A DNA stretch of 64,000 nt, taken from the NCBI GenBank assembly GCA_029202845.1, contig CP119315.1:69501-133500 (forward strand), read 5' to 3'. The DNA is from Candidatus Sphingomonas colombiensis (GTDB taxonomy: Bacteria; Pseudomonadota; Alphaproteobacteria; Sphingomonadales; Sphingomonadaceae). A program made the translations under genes and the position numbers. The notes under the pieces are model-generated. The model did no database searches. It saw only the letters and a list, made by a program, of their open reading frames with translations, and had not been told where the DNA came from. Of the stretch, positions 55,812 to 64,000 are shown in pieces (position 1 is the stretch's first letter; each line of letters opens with the position of its first letter).

Positions 55812-57404
55812 ATGGAGGAGTTTGCGGTACTGCTCGACGCGCTCACCTATACGCGGTCGCGCAATGGCAAGGTGGCGCTGATCGCCGATTACCTGCTCCG
55901 CACGCCTGACCCGGATCGCGGCTGGGCGCTGGCGGCATTGACCAGTGCACTCGACTTTCCGGCTGTCAAATCCGGAACCGTCCGGCAATTGATCGCAGAG
56001 CGCGTGGATCCGGTACTATTCGCCCTATCACGTGATTATGTTGGCGACACCGCTGAAACTGTGAGCCTGTTGTGGCCCGAACCGCAGGGCCATACGCAGC
56101 CTCCGTCGATCAGAGAGGCGGTGGAATTGCTGCGAGGAATGACGCGCAATACAGCGCATCGCGATCTGGCTGCGCTGCTCGACCGGCTCGATGCAAAAGG
56201 GCGCTATGCGTTATTGAAATTTGCGAATGGGACAATGCGTAACGGCGTGTCGGCACGTCTTGCGAAAGTCGCCTTTGCGCAAGCATTCGGCGTCGATGTC
56301 ACAGAGGTGGAGGAATATTGGCACGGCCAGCGCCCACCCTATACCGCGTTATTCGACTGGGCGACCGGCAGCGGCCCGTCGCCGATCACGGCAGGCGCAG
56401 CATTATTTCGCCCGTTCATGCTCGCCAATCCGCTAGGCGAGACGAGCGTCGACCTCGACCAGTATGCCGTCGAATGGAAATGGGACGGTATCCGAGTGCA
56501 GATCGTGCACAGTGACGAAACCCGCATCTACTCGCGTTCCGGGGACGATATCTCGCGAAGCTTCCCGGAATTGCTTGGTGTCCTGGATGCACCGGTAGTG
56601 CTCGACGGCGAGTTGCTCGTACGCGGTAGCTTTCAGGGTGGCGAACAGGGCGCGGCCGCCAGCTTCAACGCGCTGCAGCAGCGACTCAATCGCAAGACCG
56701 TCTCACGCAAGATGCTGGAACAATTCAGCGCCTTCGTCCGCTTGTTCGACGTGCTTCTGATGGAGGAGGAGGATTTACGTGGGTTGCCGTGGGAAGTACG
56801 ACGCGGAAGGCTAGAGCGGTTCGCCGCAGAACTCGATCCGGCGCGCTTCGATGTGAGCGCAATCGTGCCGGTCAGTTCTATGGCTGCGCTCGTCGCGGTC
56901 CGTAATGGCGCACGCGATCAGGCGATCGAGGGTGTGATGCTCAAGCGCCGCAATAGCCCCTATGTCGCGGGCCGTCCGACGGGGTTGTGGTATAAATGGA
57001 AACGCAACCCGCTGCTCGTAGACTGCGTGCTGATGTATGCGCAGCGCGGCAACGGGCGGCGTTCATCCTACTATTCAGATTACACATTTGGCTGCTGGAA
57101 CGGCGACCCGGATGCGGGCGCCGAACTATTACCCGTGGGCAAATCCTATTTCGGCTTTACCGAGGACGAACTGAAATGGCTCGACCATCATGTCCGCACG
57201 CATACCATCAACCGCTTTGGCCCGGTACGCGAGACCGACCGGACGCTTGTACTCGAGATCGCGTTCGATTCGATCCATGGGAGTCGCCGACACAAATCCG
57301 GGCTCGCGATGCGTTTCCCGCGTATTAATCGTATCCGCGCTGACAAGCCCGCACGCGAGGCCGATCGGATCGAAATGCTGCGGGGTCTGATCGCGCCGGA
57401 ATGA
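55812..57404 (+). CDS. ATP-dependent DNA ligase of the exonuclease/ligase cluster
   Basis: A 530-residue ATP-dependent ligase. The N-terminal helical DNA-binding region is followed by the adenylation domain with the catalytic Lys in EWKWDGIRVQI (KxDG), then VVLDGELLV, EGVMLKRRNSPYV and WYKWKRNPLLVDC (motifs III-V). The OB-fold ends near VFDSIHGSRRHKSGLAMRFP-like sequence with RINRIRADKPAREADR. It is the ligase partner of the upstream exonuclease and is distinct from LigD. The ATG at 55812 follows GGAGGAAG. Confidence 0.93.
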   Translation: MEEFAVLLDALTYTRSRNGKVALIADYLLRTPDPDRGWALAALTSALDFPAVKSGTVRQLIAERVDPVLFALSRDYVGDTAETVSLLWPEPQGHTQPPSIREAVELLRGMTRNTAHRDLAALLDRLDAKGRYALLKFANGTMRNGVSARLAKVAFAQAFGVDVTEVEEYWHGQRPPYTALFDWATGSGPSPITAGAALFRPFMLANPLGETSVDLDQYAVEWKWDGIRVQIVHSDETRIYSRSGDDISRSFPELLGVLDAPVVLDGELLVRGSFQGGEQGAAASFNALQQRLNRKTVSRKMLEQFSAFVRLFDVLLMEEEDLRGLPWEVRRGRLERFAAELDPARFDVSAIVPVSSMAALVAVRNGARDQAIEGVMLKRRNSPYVAGRPTGLWYKWKRNPLLVDCVLMYAQRGNGRRSSYYSDYTFGCWNGDPDAGAELLPVGKSYFGFTEDELKWLDHHVRTHTINRFGPVRETDRTLVLEIAFDSIHGSRRHKSGLAMRFPRINRIRADKPAREADRIEMLRGLIAPE

Positions 57405-57541
57405 GCTGCCGCCTGTTTCGAGGGCGCCGAGATGCGGTGCTTTGGAACGCTTCCCGAACAACCCGCAACACCAACCTCAAGGCGCGCCGGCATGCATCAG
57501 AAGCGGGAGCACCTCCATCCTCACCGCTATCATCGGCATCA

Positions 57542-57566
57542 GGAACCGCGACCAGTCGGCGTCGTT
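57542..57566 (+). promoter_or_regulatory. EcfG-type promoter (GGAAC-N16-CGTT)
   Basis: An exact consensus match: GGAAC at 57542-57546, 16 bases, CGTT at 57563-57566, 47 bases before the ATG at 57613. Confidence 0.72.
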
Positions 57567-57612
57567 GATGGATTCCGGCCGACTGGTCGAGTAGCGACAA
57601 CGAGGCTTCAAA

Positions 57613-57852
57613 ATGAGCAAGCTTAACCAGACAAAACGCGACAATCTCGACGCTGGCAAATTCGCGTTCAGCAAGCAGCGCAAAGAACCAATCGAGAACG
57701 CATCTCATGTGCGATCAGCCGTTGCCCGTTTCAATCAGGTCACAAACGTGACCGATGCGGAGCGCGACGAGGCCTGGGACAACATCAGGGCTGCGGCAAA
57801 AAAATTTAATATCAAGATCAACGAAAATAGTTGGCGCGAGATTGGCAAGTAA
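57613..57852 (+). CDS. Small DUF6582-like stress protein
   Basis: A 79-residue soluble protein: MSKLNQTKRDNLDAGKFAFS, KQRKEPIENASHVRSAVARF, NQVTNVTDAERDEAWDNIRA and AAKKFNIKINENSWREIGK. This RLPIxDxxHVRxAxxRF-like layout is common in a family of small bacterial proteins (DUF6582) that occur beside Ku/LigD genes. The function is unknown. It has a consensus EcfG promoter upstream. Confidence 0.8.
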   Translation: MSKLNQTKRDNLDAGKFAFSKQRKEPIENASHVRSAVARFNQVTNVTDAERDEAWDNIRAAAKKFNIKINENSWREIGK

Positions 57853-58016
57853 ACTTAGACCAAACTACCATGCCACTCCAAAACAATGTAATAATCTGTA
57901 AGTTGATCCGAAACTAGTCCTATTTTGCTGAAGGAACATCCTCCCACACGATCGACGCGATCACCTTTCGCAATCCGTCGTCAAGTTACATGCGGAGCCC
58001 TCCGGAGGAGACGATC

Positions 58017-58892
58017 ATGGCGGCACGCCCTTATTGGAAAGGCCAGATTCGACTGGCGCTGGTTTCGATCCCTGTAGAAATTTACGCAGCGACAAAGAGC
58101 GGTGCCACAATTGCTTTTAATCAAATTCATGAGCCGTCCGGCAAGCGTATAAAATATGAGAAGGTCGTGCCGGGCATCGGTCCGGTAGACCTTGATGATA
58201 TCGTTAAGGGATTTGAATATACCAAAGGTGAGTACGTGCTCCTGAACGATCAGGAAATTGAAGGCGTCAAGCTCGAGAGCAAGAAGACACTCGAGCTTAC
58301 TCAGTTCGTCGACAGTCATGACATCGACCCGATTTACTTCGAGAAGCCCTATTATATAGTGCCGGCTGACGACCTCGCCGAAGAGGCGTTCATTGTACTG
58401 CGCGAGGCGTTGCGCCGCAGTCGCAGAATTGGTCTCGGTCAACTGGCGATGCGAGGCCGCGAATATGTTGTCAGTGTAAAGGCTTGCCGGCGAGGCATGG
58501 TGATGGAGACGTTGCGCTATGACGACGAGGTCAACAAGGCGGCGAGCTATTTCCGCGACATCGGCGATGAAGAACCTGATGACGAACTGTTGGAGTTAGC
58601 TACCACGCTGATCGACAAGAAGACCGGCAAGTTCGACGCCAGCGAGTTCCATGACCGCTATGCCGACGCGCTCAAGGAGCTGATAGAGCGGAAAAAGAAA
58701 GGTAAAACCCTTAATATAGATTCCGATCAGGGCTCCACCGATCCGCGCACCAACAATGTCATCGACCTGATGGCCGCGCTCAAAAATTCGCTCGGACCGG
58801 GCGGCGCCGGCAAATCCTCCGGGAAGAAGCCGATTGCCAAGAAAGTAACCGCGAAGACTTCTGCCAGGGCAATTGCACGCAGACGAGCGTGA
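58017..58892 (+). CDS. ku: Non-homologous end joining protein Ku
   Basis: A 291-residue bacterial Ku that binds DNA ends as a homodimer and recruits LigD. Family landmarks are WKGQIRLALVSIPVEIYAAT, HEPSGKRIKYEKVVPGIGPV, YVLLNDQEIEGVKLESKKTL, FEKPYYIVPAD and ALRRSRRIGLGQLAMRGREY. The C terminus after about residue 255 is a Lys/Ala-rich tail (GKKPIAKKVTAKTSARAIAR). GGAGGAGACGATC precedes the ATG at 58017. LigD follows on the same strand about 115 bases on. Confidence 0.95.
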   Translation: MAARPYWKGQIRLALVSIPVEIYAATKSGATIAFNQIHEPSGKRIKYEKVVPGIGPVDLDDIVKGFEYTKGEYVLLNDQEIEGVKLESKKTLELTQFVDSHDIDPIYFEKPYYIVPADDLAEEAFIVLREALRRSRRIGLGQLAMRGREYVVSVKACRRGMVMETLRYDDEVNKAASYFRDIGDEEPDDELLELATTLIDKKTGKFDASEFHDRYADALKELIERKKKGKTLNIDSDQGSTDPRTNNVIDLMAALKNSLGPGGAGKSSGKKPIAKKVTAKTSARAIARRRA

Positions 58893-59008
58893 ACGATCGA
58901 GGAATGTCTGTTCGGCATCCACCTAGCGCGCTCGGCAAAGAAGCGTGATGTGAAACTGCGGGAACGAGTCCAATGCCCTGCGTATTTAAACCATCGGCGA
59001 TTGGGAAC

Positions 59009-61516
59009 ATGGCAATGGCGAGAGCGGGAAAGAACGCGGCATCAGCAGACGCAAACCTCGCTAAATATCTGTCTATGCGTAATTTTACGCAAACTGCCGA
59101 GCCATCTGGAGCAAGCGAACTCACAACGGGCAACGGGTTCGTCGTACAGAAGCACGCTGCGACCCGGCTCCATTTCGATTTCCGGCTTGAACTCGGTGGC
59201 GTTCTGGTGAGCTGGGCCGTCACGCGTGGCCCGAGCTCCAACCCCGACGACAAGAGATTGGCGGTCCGGACGGAGGATCATCCGCTCGATTATGCGCGGT
59301 TCGAAGGCGCGATTCCCAAAGGGGAATATGGCGGTGGCACCGTGATGCTATGGGACAACGGCACGTGGGAACCTATTCCCGGCAAAGATCCACGGGTGAC
59401 GCTTCCCGAAGGCCATTTGCATTTTATCCTTCACGGCCGGCGGATGCGGGGTGAATGGATTCTGTTTCGCCTGAAACCTCGCGGCAAAGAGCGGAACGAG
59501 AATTGGATCCTGCGCAAGGTCAACGACATACACGTTGGCGGGTCGGACGATCTGACTGGAGCCCATCTTACCAGCGTCGACACCGGCCGCACGATGGACG
59601 AGATTGCCGCAGGCAAAAAGCGGAACGCCGCGGACGTCAATATTATACCGCCCGCCAAATCGCCTACCACCAGGCGGCGGCGCAACGTGAAGTCACAAGT
59701 GTCTCCACCCCCATTTCAACCTGTCCAATTGGCCAGGCTCGTCGACAACGTGCCCGCAGGGGAGCGCTGGTTGCACGAACTAAAATATGACGGCTATCGC
59801 ACGCTGATTTCGATCGGCGGCGGCGAAGGGCGCGCCTATACTCGCTCAGGGCTCGACTGGTCGGACCGCTTCGCGCATCTTATTGCCGACGCACTGCGCC
59901 TCAATGTCCAAAGCGCGCTCATCGACGGGGAAGCCGTTGTGACGCTGCCCGATGGGCGCACCAGCTTCCACGCTTTGCAGACGGCACTTAAGGACGATAC
60001 CGCCGGAATCGACTATTTTGCTTTCGATCTGCTGGAGCTTGATGGGAAGGATTTGACCCAACTGCCCCTGGTAGAACGGAAAGCGAAGCTAGCCGGCCTG
60101 CTGAACGAGCGGACGGGCCGGTTGCGCTACTCCGACCATGTCATCGGGCGTGGCGAAGAATTGTTCGACAGTTTCTGCGGCGCCGGCTTGGAAGGTCTTA
60201 TTTCCAAGCGCGTCGATGGCACATATTGCGGGTCGCGCAGCGGCACCTGGGTCAAGACCAAATGCATCCGCCGTCAGGAATTCGTTGTCATCGGCTGGAC
60301 ATCTTCCGGCACGCAACGCGGCTTTCGCTCCTTGCTGCTTGGGTTAAATACAGAGGGCAAGCTGCGCTATGCTGGCAAGGTCGGAACCGGCTTCACCGGC
60401 GACGAGATCGATCGGCTCCTGAAGATTATGGCACCGCTGGAGCAGAGGAACGCCACGGTGGAGGCCCCTCGCCGCGCCGTATACGGCGCGCATTGGATCA
60501 AACCAATCCTGGTCGCCGAAGTCGCCTATGTTGAGTTTACCAACGGCGGCGTTGTGCGCCACTCAAGTTATCTCGGCCTCCGCGAAGACAAGAAAGCAGA
60601 AGCGATCATCATGGAGAAAACCGCGCCGATTGCCGCCGCCATTGAACCGGTGAACAGTGTTGTTACGATCAGCAATCGTGATAGAATCATCTTTCCAGAA
60701 GGAAAATTGAGCAAGGGTGATCTTGCGGATTATTATGAAACCGTCGCTTCCATCATGCTGCAATGGTGTAGTAGTCGACCGATCAGCCTCGTTCGCTGCC
60801 CGCAGGGTCGCGCCAAAAAATGCTTTTTCCAAAAACACGATGCCGGCAGCTTTGGTGACGACGTCAAGCAGGTCGGCATCCTCGAGAGGGACGGTCATCG
60901 AGAGCCCTATCTGTTCGTCGACGCCCCCGCCGGCCTGCTCGCATGCGTGCAGATGGGAACGATCGAATTTCACGGCTGGGGCGCTCGGATCGAAGACATC
61001 GAAAAGGCCGATCGGCTGGTCTTCGACCTCGATCCCGATGAAAGCCTCCAATTTAAAGACGTAGTCTCGGCCGCTTTTCACCTTCACGACATGCTGGGGG
61101 AGATGGGCCTCGTCACCTTCCCAATGGTCACGGGCGGCAAGGGTATCCATGTTATCGCTCCGCTGACGCCGTCGGCGGAATGGCCCGAGGTAAAGGATTT
61201 CGCGTATCGCTTCGCCGTGGCGTTAGCGCAGGCTGAACCAAAACGCTTCACTGCAGCGCTCGCCAAGGCCAAACGAACCGGGCGGATTTTCATTGATTAT
61301 TTGCGCAACCAGCGTGGCGCGACCGCGATCATGCCCTATAGCGCGCGTTCGCGCGACTTTGCGCCGATCGCAGTTCCCCTCACTTGGGAAGAGTTGCGCG
61401 ATCTCGATAAGCCTTATCACTGGCATATCGGCGACGGTAGTGAAATGGTGAAACGGGCCAGCTCGAGGAATTTGGCACATTGGGGCCGCGCAGATCAAAT
61501 TTTGCCCGATCTATAA
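59009..61516 (+). CDS. ligD: Multidomain ATP-dependent DNA ligase LigD (phosphoesterase-ligase-polymerase)
   Basis: An 835-residue NHEJ enzyme with domains in the order 3'-phosphoesterase, ligase, primase-polymerase. The phosphoesterase shows HAATRLHFDFRLELGGVLVS and AIPKGEYGGGTVMLWDNG. The ligase has the catalytic KxDG in HELKYDGYRTLIS, plus DGEAVV and EGLISKRVDGTYC. The polymerase begins near RDRIIFPEGKLSKGDLADYY and contains DRLVFDLDPDESL and GGKGIHVIAPL, with the catalytic Asp pair in DLDPD. The ATG at 59009 is preferred, because the upstream ATG at 58973 lacks a ribosome site and falls in a promoter-like region. Confidence 0.94.
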   Translation: MAMARAGKNAASADANLAKYLSMRNFTQTAEPSGASELTTGNGFVVQKHAATRLHFDFRLELGGVLVSWAVTRGPSSNPDDKRLAVRTEDHPLDYARFEGAIPKGEYGGGTVMLWDNGTWEPIPGKDPRVTLPEGHLHFILHGRRMRGEWILFRLKPRGKERNENWILRKVNDIHVGGSDDLTGAHLTSVDTGRTMDEIAAGKKRNAADVNIIPPAKSPTTRRRRNVKSQVSPPPFQPVQLARLVDNVPAGERWLHELKYDGYRTLISIGGGEGRAYTRSGLDWSDRFAHLIADALRLNVQSALIDGEAVVTLPDGRTSFHALQTALKDDTAGIDYFAFDLLELDGKDLTQLPLVERKAKLAGLLNERTGRLRYSDHVIGRGEELFDSFCGAGLEGLISKRVDGTYCGSRSGTWVKTKCIRRQEFVVIGWTSSGTQRGFRSLLLGLNTEGKLRYAGKVGTGFTGDEIDRLLKIMAPLEQRNATVEAPRRAVYGAHWIKPILVAEVAYVEFTNGGVVRHSSYLGLREDKKAEAIIMEKTAPIAAAIEPVNSVVTISNRDRIIFPEGKLSKGDLADYYETVASIMLQWCSSRPISLVRCPQGRAKKCFFQKHDAGSFGDDVKQVGILERDGHREPYLFVDAPAGLLACVQMGTIEFHGWGARIEDIEKADRLVFDLDPDESLQFKDVVSAAFHLHDMLGEMGLVTFPMVTGGKGIHVIAPLTPSAEWPEVKDFAYRFAVALAQAEPKRFTAALAKAKRTGRIFIDYLRNQRGATAIMPYSARSRDFAPIAVPLTWEELRDLDKPYHWHIGDGSEMVKRASSRNLAHWGRADQILPDL

Positions 61517-61582
61517 AGATCTCTTGGACAGCACAGGTGTGTGCAACTCTGGCGTCCCTACTCGCCCCCTTCGTTTCGTCTT

Positions 61583-62393
61583 CTATCCGGGAAAGACGAC
61601 CATCGCGGCGGCAGCCACCCCCATCACGCCGGTCGTAAGCCAGCCAAAAAACTTGAGCGGCGGCGATGCGACAAACTCGCCCATGATGCTCCTATTGGAA
61701 ACGACGATCATCAAACCGATCAGAACGGGCACTGCCGCGACGCCATTGATGACCGCGCTCCAGAACAATGCCTTCATCGGATTGATCGGCGACCAGTCGA
61801 TTGCCAGGCCCAGTATCATGCCGATCGTGATCACTGCATAAAAGGCTTTTGCCCGCATGGGCCTGTGCTCCAGGCTCGCGTTCCAGCCCCCGATCTCGCA
61901 AACCCCATAGGCCGAGGAACCCGCGAGAACCGGCACCGCCAGCATTCCAGTGCCGATGATCCCCAGGCTGAAGATGGCGAACGCCAGACTTCCCGCCACG
62001 GGCTTGAGAGCCTGCGCGGCGTCGGCCGCGCTTTGGATATCGGTCTTGCCAGCGGCGTGCAGCGTCGATGCGGTCCCGAGAATGATTGCGAGCGCGACGA
62101 TGTTGGACACCGCCATGCCGGCAAAAGTGTCCCAGCGGATACGGTGGAACGCATCTGGCGCCTGTGCGCGCTTTTTCTTCAGCGGCTCTCGCACATCGCT
62201 CTGATCTAGATCCTCCACCTCCTGCGCCGCCTGCCAGAAAAAGAGATAGGGACTGATCGTCGTGCCAAAGATCGCGACGATCGCGGTGACGGCCCCCGCT
62301 CCGGTAATCGCCGGCATGAGAAGGCCCATCGCCGCCGCCCGCCGATCCACTTTCACCATGAAAACGAGCGCGACATATGGACTTGCCCCGCTT
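61583..62393 (-). pseudogene. NRAMP-family divalent metal transporter, 5' part lost at an IS
   Basis: About 265 C-terminal residues of an NRAMP transporter remain: FGTTISPYLFFWQAAQEVED, DTFAGMAVSNIVALAIILGT, SLGIIGTGMLAVPVLAGSSA and WSPINPMKALFWSAVINGVA, ending AAAMVVFPG. NRAMP proteins import Mn or Fe with protons. The N-terminal four to five helices, including the metal-binding DPGN motif, are missing because an IS begins at about 62394. The missing part was not found on the other side of the IS. Confidence 0.85.
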
Positions 62394-62411
62394 AAGTGGA
62401 GAGGCATTTGC

Positions 62412-63272
62412 TCAGCGTGACGCGGTTCGTTCGAACTGCGCGGGGCTGATGTAGTCGAGCGCGGAGTGGCGCCGGACCGGGTTGTAGAAGCCGTCGATAT
62501 AGCGGGCAATGGCCTGCGCGGCTTGGTCACGGGTATAGAAGACGGTGCGCCAGACGAGCTCGGATTTGATCGTCTTGAAGAACGTCTCGACCATCGCGTT
62601 GTCGTAGCAATTTCCCTTTCCAGACATGGAGATACGGATGCCGTGGCGGCGCAGCTCGGTCTGGTAGTCCACGGAGCAGTATTGGCTGCCGCGGTCCGAA
62701 TGATGAATGAGCCCTTCGGGCGGACGCCGCATAACGAGGGCCTTGCGCAGCGCGGCCAGCGCCAGATCGCGATGCAGGCGGTCGCCGACGGCCCAGCCGA
62801 TCACGCGGCGGGAGAAGAGGTCGATGACCACCGCCAGATAGAGCCATCCCTCCCGCGTCCAGACATACGAGATGTCCACGCCCCATTTCTGGTTGGGCGT
62901 CGTCGCCGTAAAATCCTGGTCGATGATGTTCGGCGCGATCGGCCAGCTGTGCTCGCTGTCGGTCGTCCGTTTGAACCGACGCTTCTGCCGACCGCGCAGG
63001 CCGTTCTCGCGCATCAGCCGCGCCGTGCGCCGTCGCCCGATGGCGAAGCCATCATCCTGCAACTCGCGCGTCATGCGCGGACTGCCATACGTGCCGTTCG
63101 ACAGCGCGAATGCCGAGCGGACATGCGCCAGCATCACCATGTCATCACGTTGCCGCCGACTGGCCGGACGATCCTTCCAGGCGAAATAGCCGCTCTGGCT
63201 GACGCCGAGCACCTGGCAGAGGCGGTGTACGGGGAAATCCTTCTTCGCCTGATCGACGAGCGCAAACCTCAT
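62412..63272 (-). CDS. IS3-family transposase OrfB
   Basis: A 286-residue DDE transposase: an HTH_21 region (ALSNGTYGSPRMTRELQDDG) and an rve core with Asp in KWGVDISYVWTREGWLYLAV, Asp in LIHHSDRGSQYCSVDYQ, and Glu in NAMVETFFKTIKSEL, ending RRHSALDYISPAQFE. It overlaps OrfA by ATGA at 63269-63272. A T TTT TTC heptamer (minus strand, 63290-63296) in orfA probably gives a fused OrfAB. Confidence 0.92.
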   Translation of the reverse strand: MRFALVDQAKKDFPVHRLCQVLGVSQSGYFAWKDRPASRRQRDDMVMLAHVRSAFALSNGTYGSPRMTRELQDDGFAIGRRRTARLMRENGLRGRQKRRFKRTTDSEHSWPIAPNIIDQDFTATTPNQKWGVDISYVWTREGWLYLAVVIDLFSRRVIGWAVGDRLHRDLALAALRKALVMRRPPEGLIHHSDRGSQYCSVDYQTELRRHGIRISMSGKGNCYDNAMVETFFKTIKSELVWRTVFYTRDQAAQAIARYIDGFYNPVRRHSALDYISPAQFERTASR

Positions 63273-63562
63273 CGACTTCCCTCCCGGGCGAAAAAAGCGG
63301 TCGCCCGCTTCAGTATGTCGCGCTCCTGCCGAAGGATCTCATTCTCCCGGCGGAGCCGCTTCAACTCGGATGCCATATCTGCCTGCGGCGCCTGGTCGGG
63401 CATCTCCGTCAGCCAATCACGACGACGGCCGATCCACCGAACCAGCGTCGACAGGCCGACCCCCAAATCTTCCGCAACCTCACGCTGCGTGCGCCCGCTG
63501 GTCGCTACCAGCCGGACCGCCTCGTCCTCGAATTCCTTTGTAAACCGTCGTTGCTTCGTCAT
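63269..63562 (-). CDS. IS3-family transposase OrfA
   Basis: A 97-residue HTH_Tnp_1 protein: TKQRRFTKEFEDEAVRLVAT, VAEDLGVGLSTLVRWIGRRR, then a coiled region (ASELKRLRRENEILRQERDI) and the end LKRATAFFAREGSR. It is intact. Confidence 0.92.
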   Translation of the reverse strand: MTKQRRFTKEFEDEAVRLVATSGRTQREVAEDLGVGLSTLVRWIGRRRDWLTEMPDQAPQADMASELKRLRRENEILRQERDILKRATAFFAREGSR

Positions 63563-63598
63563 CGAGTTCGCCTTTCACCTCAGGAAAACTCTCCACTT

Positions 63599-64000
63599 TT
63601 TCGAAGCAAGTCCAAAACATGCTCGGCAGCCCCACGGCGCGGCGCGTCCTGGCTTCCGTTTCCAGCCCGGCCGCATCGAGCAGTGTGCCAGCGAGATAAA
63701 GCTCCGGGCGTTCAACCCACTCGCAATCGATACCGCCCTCCTCGATCTGGATAGCGAGCTCACTGACTGCTTTGAACATGCGTCGCCAGCGCCGCGACGC
63801 TTCGCTATAGCCGATATCACGTGCGAGATGGCTAAGCGGGACATCAGCGCCCCACATCACAAGCGCGGTCGACGCCCCCGTGCTGCCGTGAGCCGGCGGT
63901 CGGCGATCAAGCAGAAGAACGCTCCTCCCCTTCCGCGCCAAGCGTTCACCCAGCATCGCACCCATCACGCCTGCACCAATAATCGCTATATCGACCTCGT
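63599..64000 (-). pseudogene. FAD-dependent oxidoreductase (DadA/GlpD type), cut by IS; 5' end outside window
   Basis: The minus strand enters from beyond 64000 with a Rossmann FAD motif (DIAIIGAGVMGAMLGERLAR) followed by RSVLLLDRRPPAHGSTGAST, and continues to MFWTCFEKVESF, where it meets the IS end at about 63598. Family members are around 370-500 residues, so more than half of the C-terminal part is missing. The substrate cannot be assigned. Confidence 0.78.

Larger units (their letters stand above)
62394..63598 (-). mobile_element. IS3-family insertion sequence, different from the 1275-bp element
   Basis: An element of about 1.2 kb with short imperfect terminal repeats (AAGTGGAGAG at the left, complement of AAGTGGAGAG at the right), carrying orfA and orfB. 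The two flanking genes are unrelated and both truncated, and no clear target duplication is seen. The exact ends are uncertain by a few bases. Confidence 0.8.

Noticed and set aside
57936..57965. Possible EcfG promoter before ku
   Set aside because: GGAAC is followed at 16-17 bases by GACG/ACGC, not NGTT.
58960..58984. Possible EcfG promoter before ligD
   Set aside because: The spacer is only 15 bases and the -10 reads CGTA; kept only as a weak argument for the later ATG at 59009.
17364..64000. Second copy of the tRNA-Met 3' end as attR
   Set aside because: No clear repeat of the last 15-20 tRNA bases was seen by eye; a computed search is needed before calling one.

Overview
The window reads as a high-G+C alphaproteobacterium of the family Sphingomonadaceae, most likely a Sphingomonas-type genome. 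The basis is the gene order (FYDLN-acid protein, aroA, cmk, rpsA, ihfB), a PutA with a divergent Lrp-type regulator, a TrbG/TrbI/DUF2274 conjugation block, and EcfG-type stress promoters. No genus was confirmed by database search.

Region 1 (1-17.3 kb) is conserved chromosome: the end of a KdpE-like response regulator, an M23 peptidase, putA with its Lrp/AsnC regulator, tRNA-Ala, the aroA-cmk-rpsA-ihfB block, tRNA-Leu, a peptide-type solute-binding protein, a DUF4112 protein, a NamZ-like muramidase, a DOMON-like protein, rimO and tRNA-Met. Five of these genes (putA, aroA, DUF4112, namZ, rimO) are broken by single-base frameshifts while keeping normal full length. Because aroA and rimO are conserved housekeeping genes, indel errors in the assembly are a likelier cause than true decay.

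Region 2 (17.3-29.8 kb) is mobile DNA. A tyrosine recombinase sits just downstream of tRNA-Met. It is followed by an AlpA-like regulator and the 3' end of a conjugation operon (DUF2274, trbI and a trbG cut by an insertion sequence). Two apparently identical 1275-bp IS3-family copies in opposite orientation flank a beheaded autotransporter gene that carries about 3.7 tandem near-identical 771-bp repeats. Neither IS copy has a visible target-site duplication, which points to IS-mediated deletion of the rest of the element.

Region 3 (30-61.5 kb) is a dense stress-survival cluster. It holds a PRC-barrel membrane protein, a CDF metal exporter, a His-rich micro-protein, a general-stress-17M-like protein, a PepSY protein, an OprB porin, an EcfG-like sigma factor, a DUF892 ferritin-like protein, a MarR-regulated ClC channel, a KaiC-like ATPase with a hybrid histidine kinase, DUF3597 and DUF4142 proteins, a large catalase coupled to a thioredoxin-reductase-like flavoprotein, and a PNPOx-like stress protein. 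It ends with DNA-repair genes: a ligase-associated exonuclease with its ATP-dependent ligase, Ku and a three-domain LigD. Eight sites fitting or nearly fitting the EcfG promoter form (GGAAC, 16-17 bases, then NGTT) lie upstream of genes here, including the sigma factor itself. The cluster therefore looks like a local general-stress regulon.

Region 4 (61.5-64 kb) holds the 3' part of an NRAMP metal transporter, a different IS3-family element, and the 5' part of an FAD-dependent oxidoreductase that runs off the window. The IS lies at a junction between two unrelated truncated genes.
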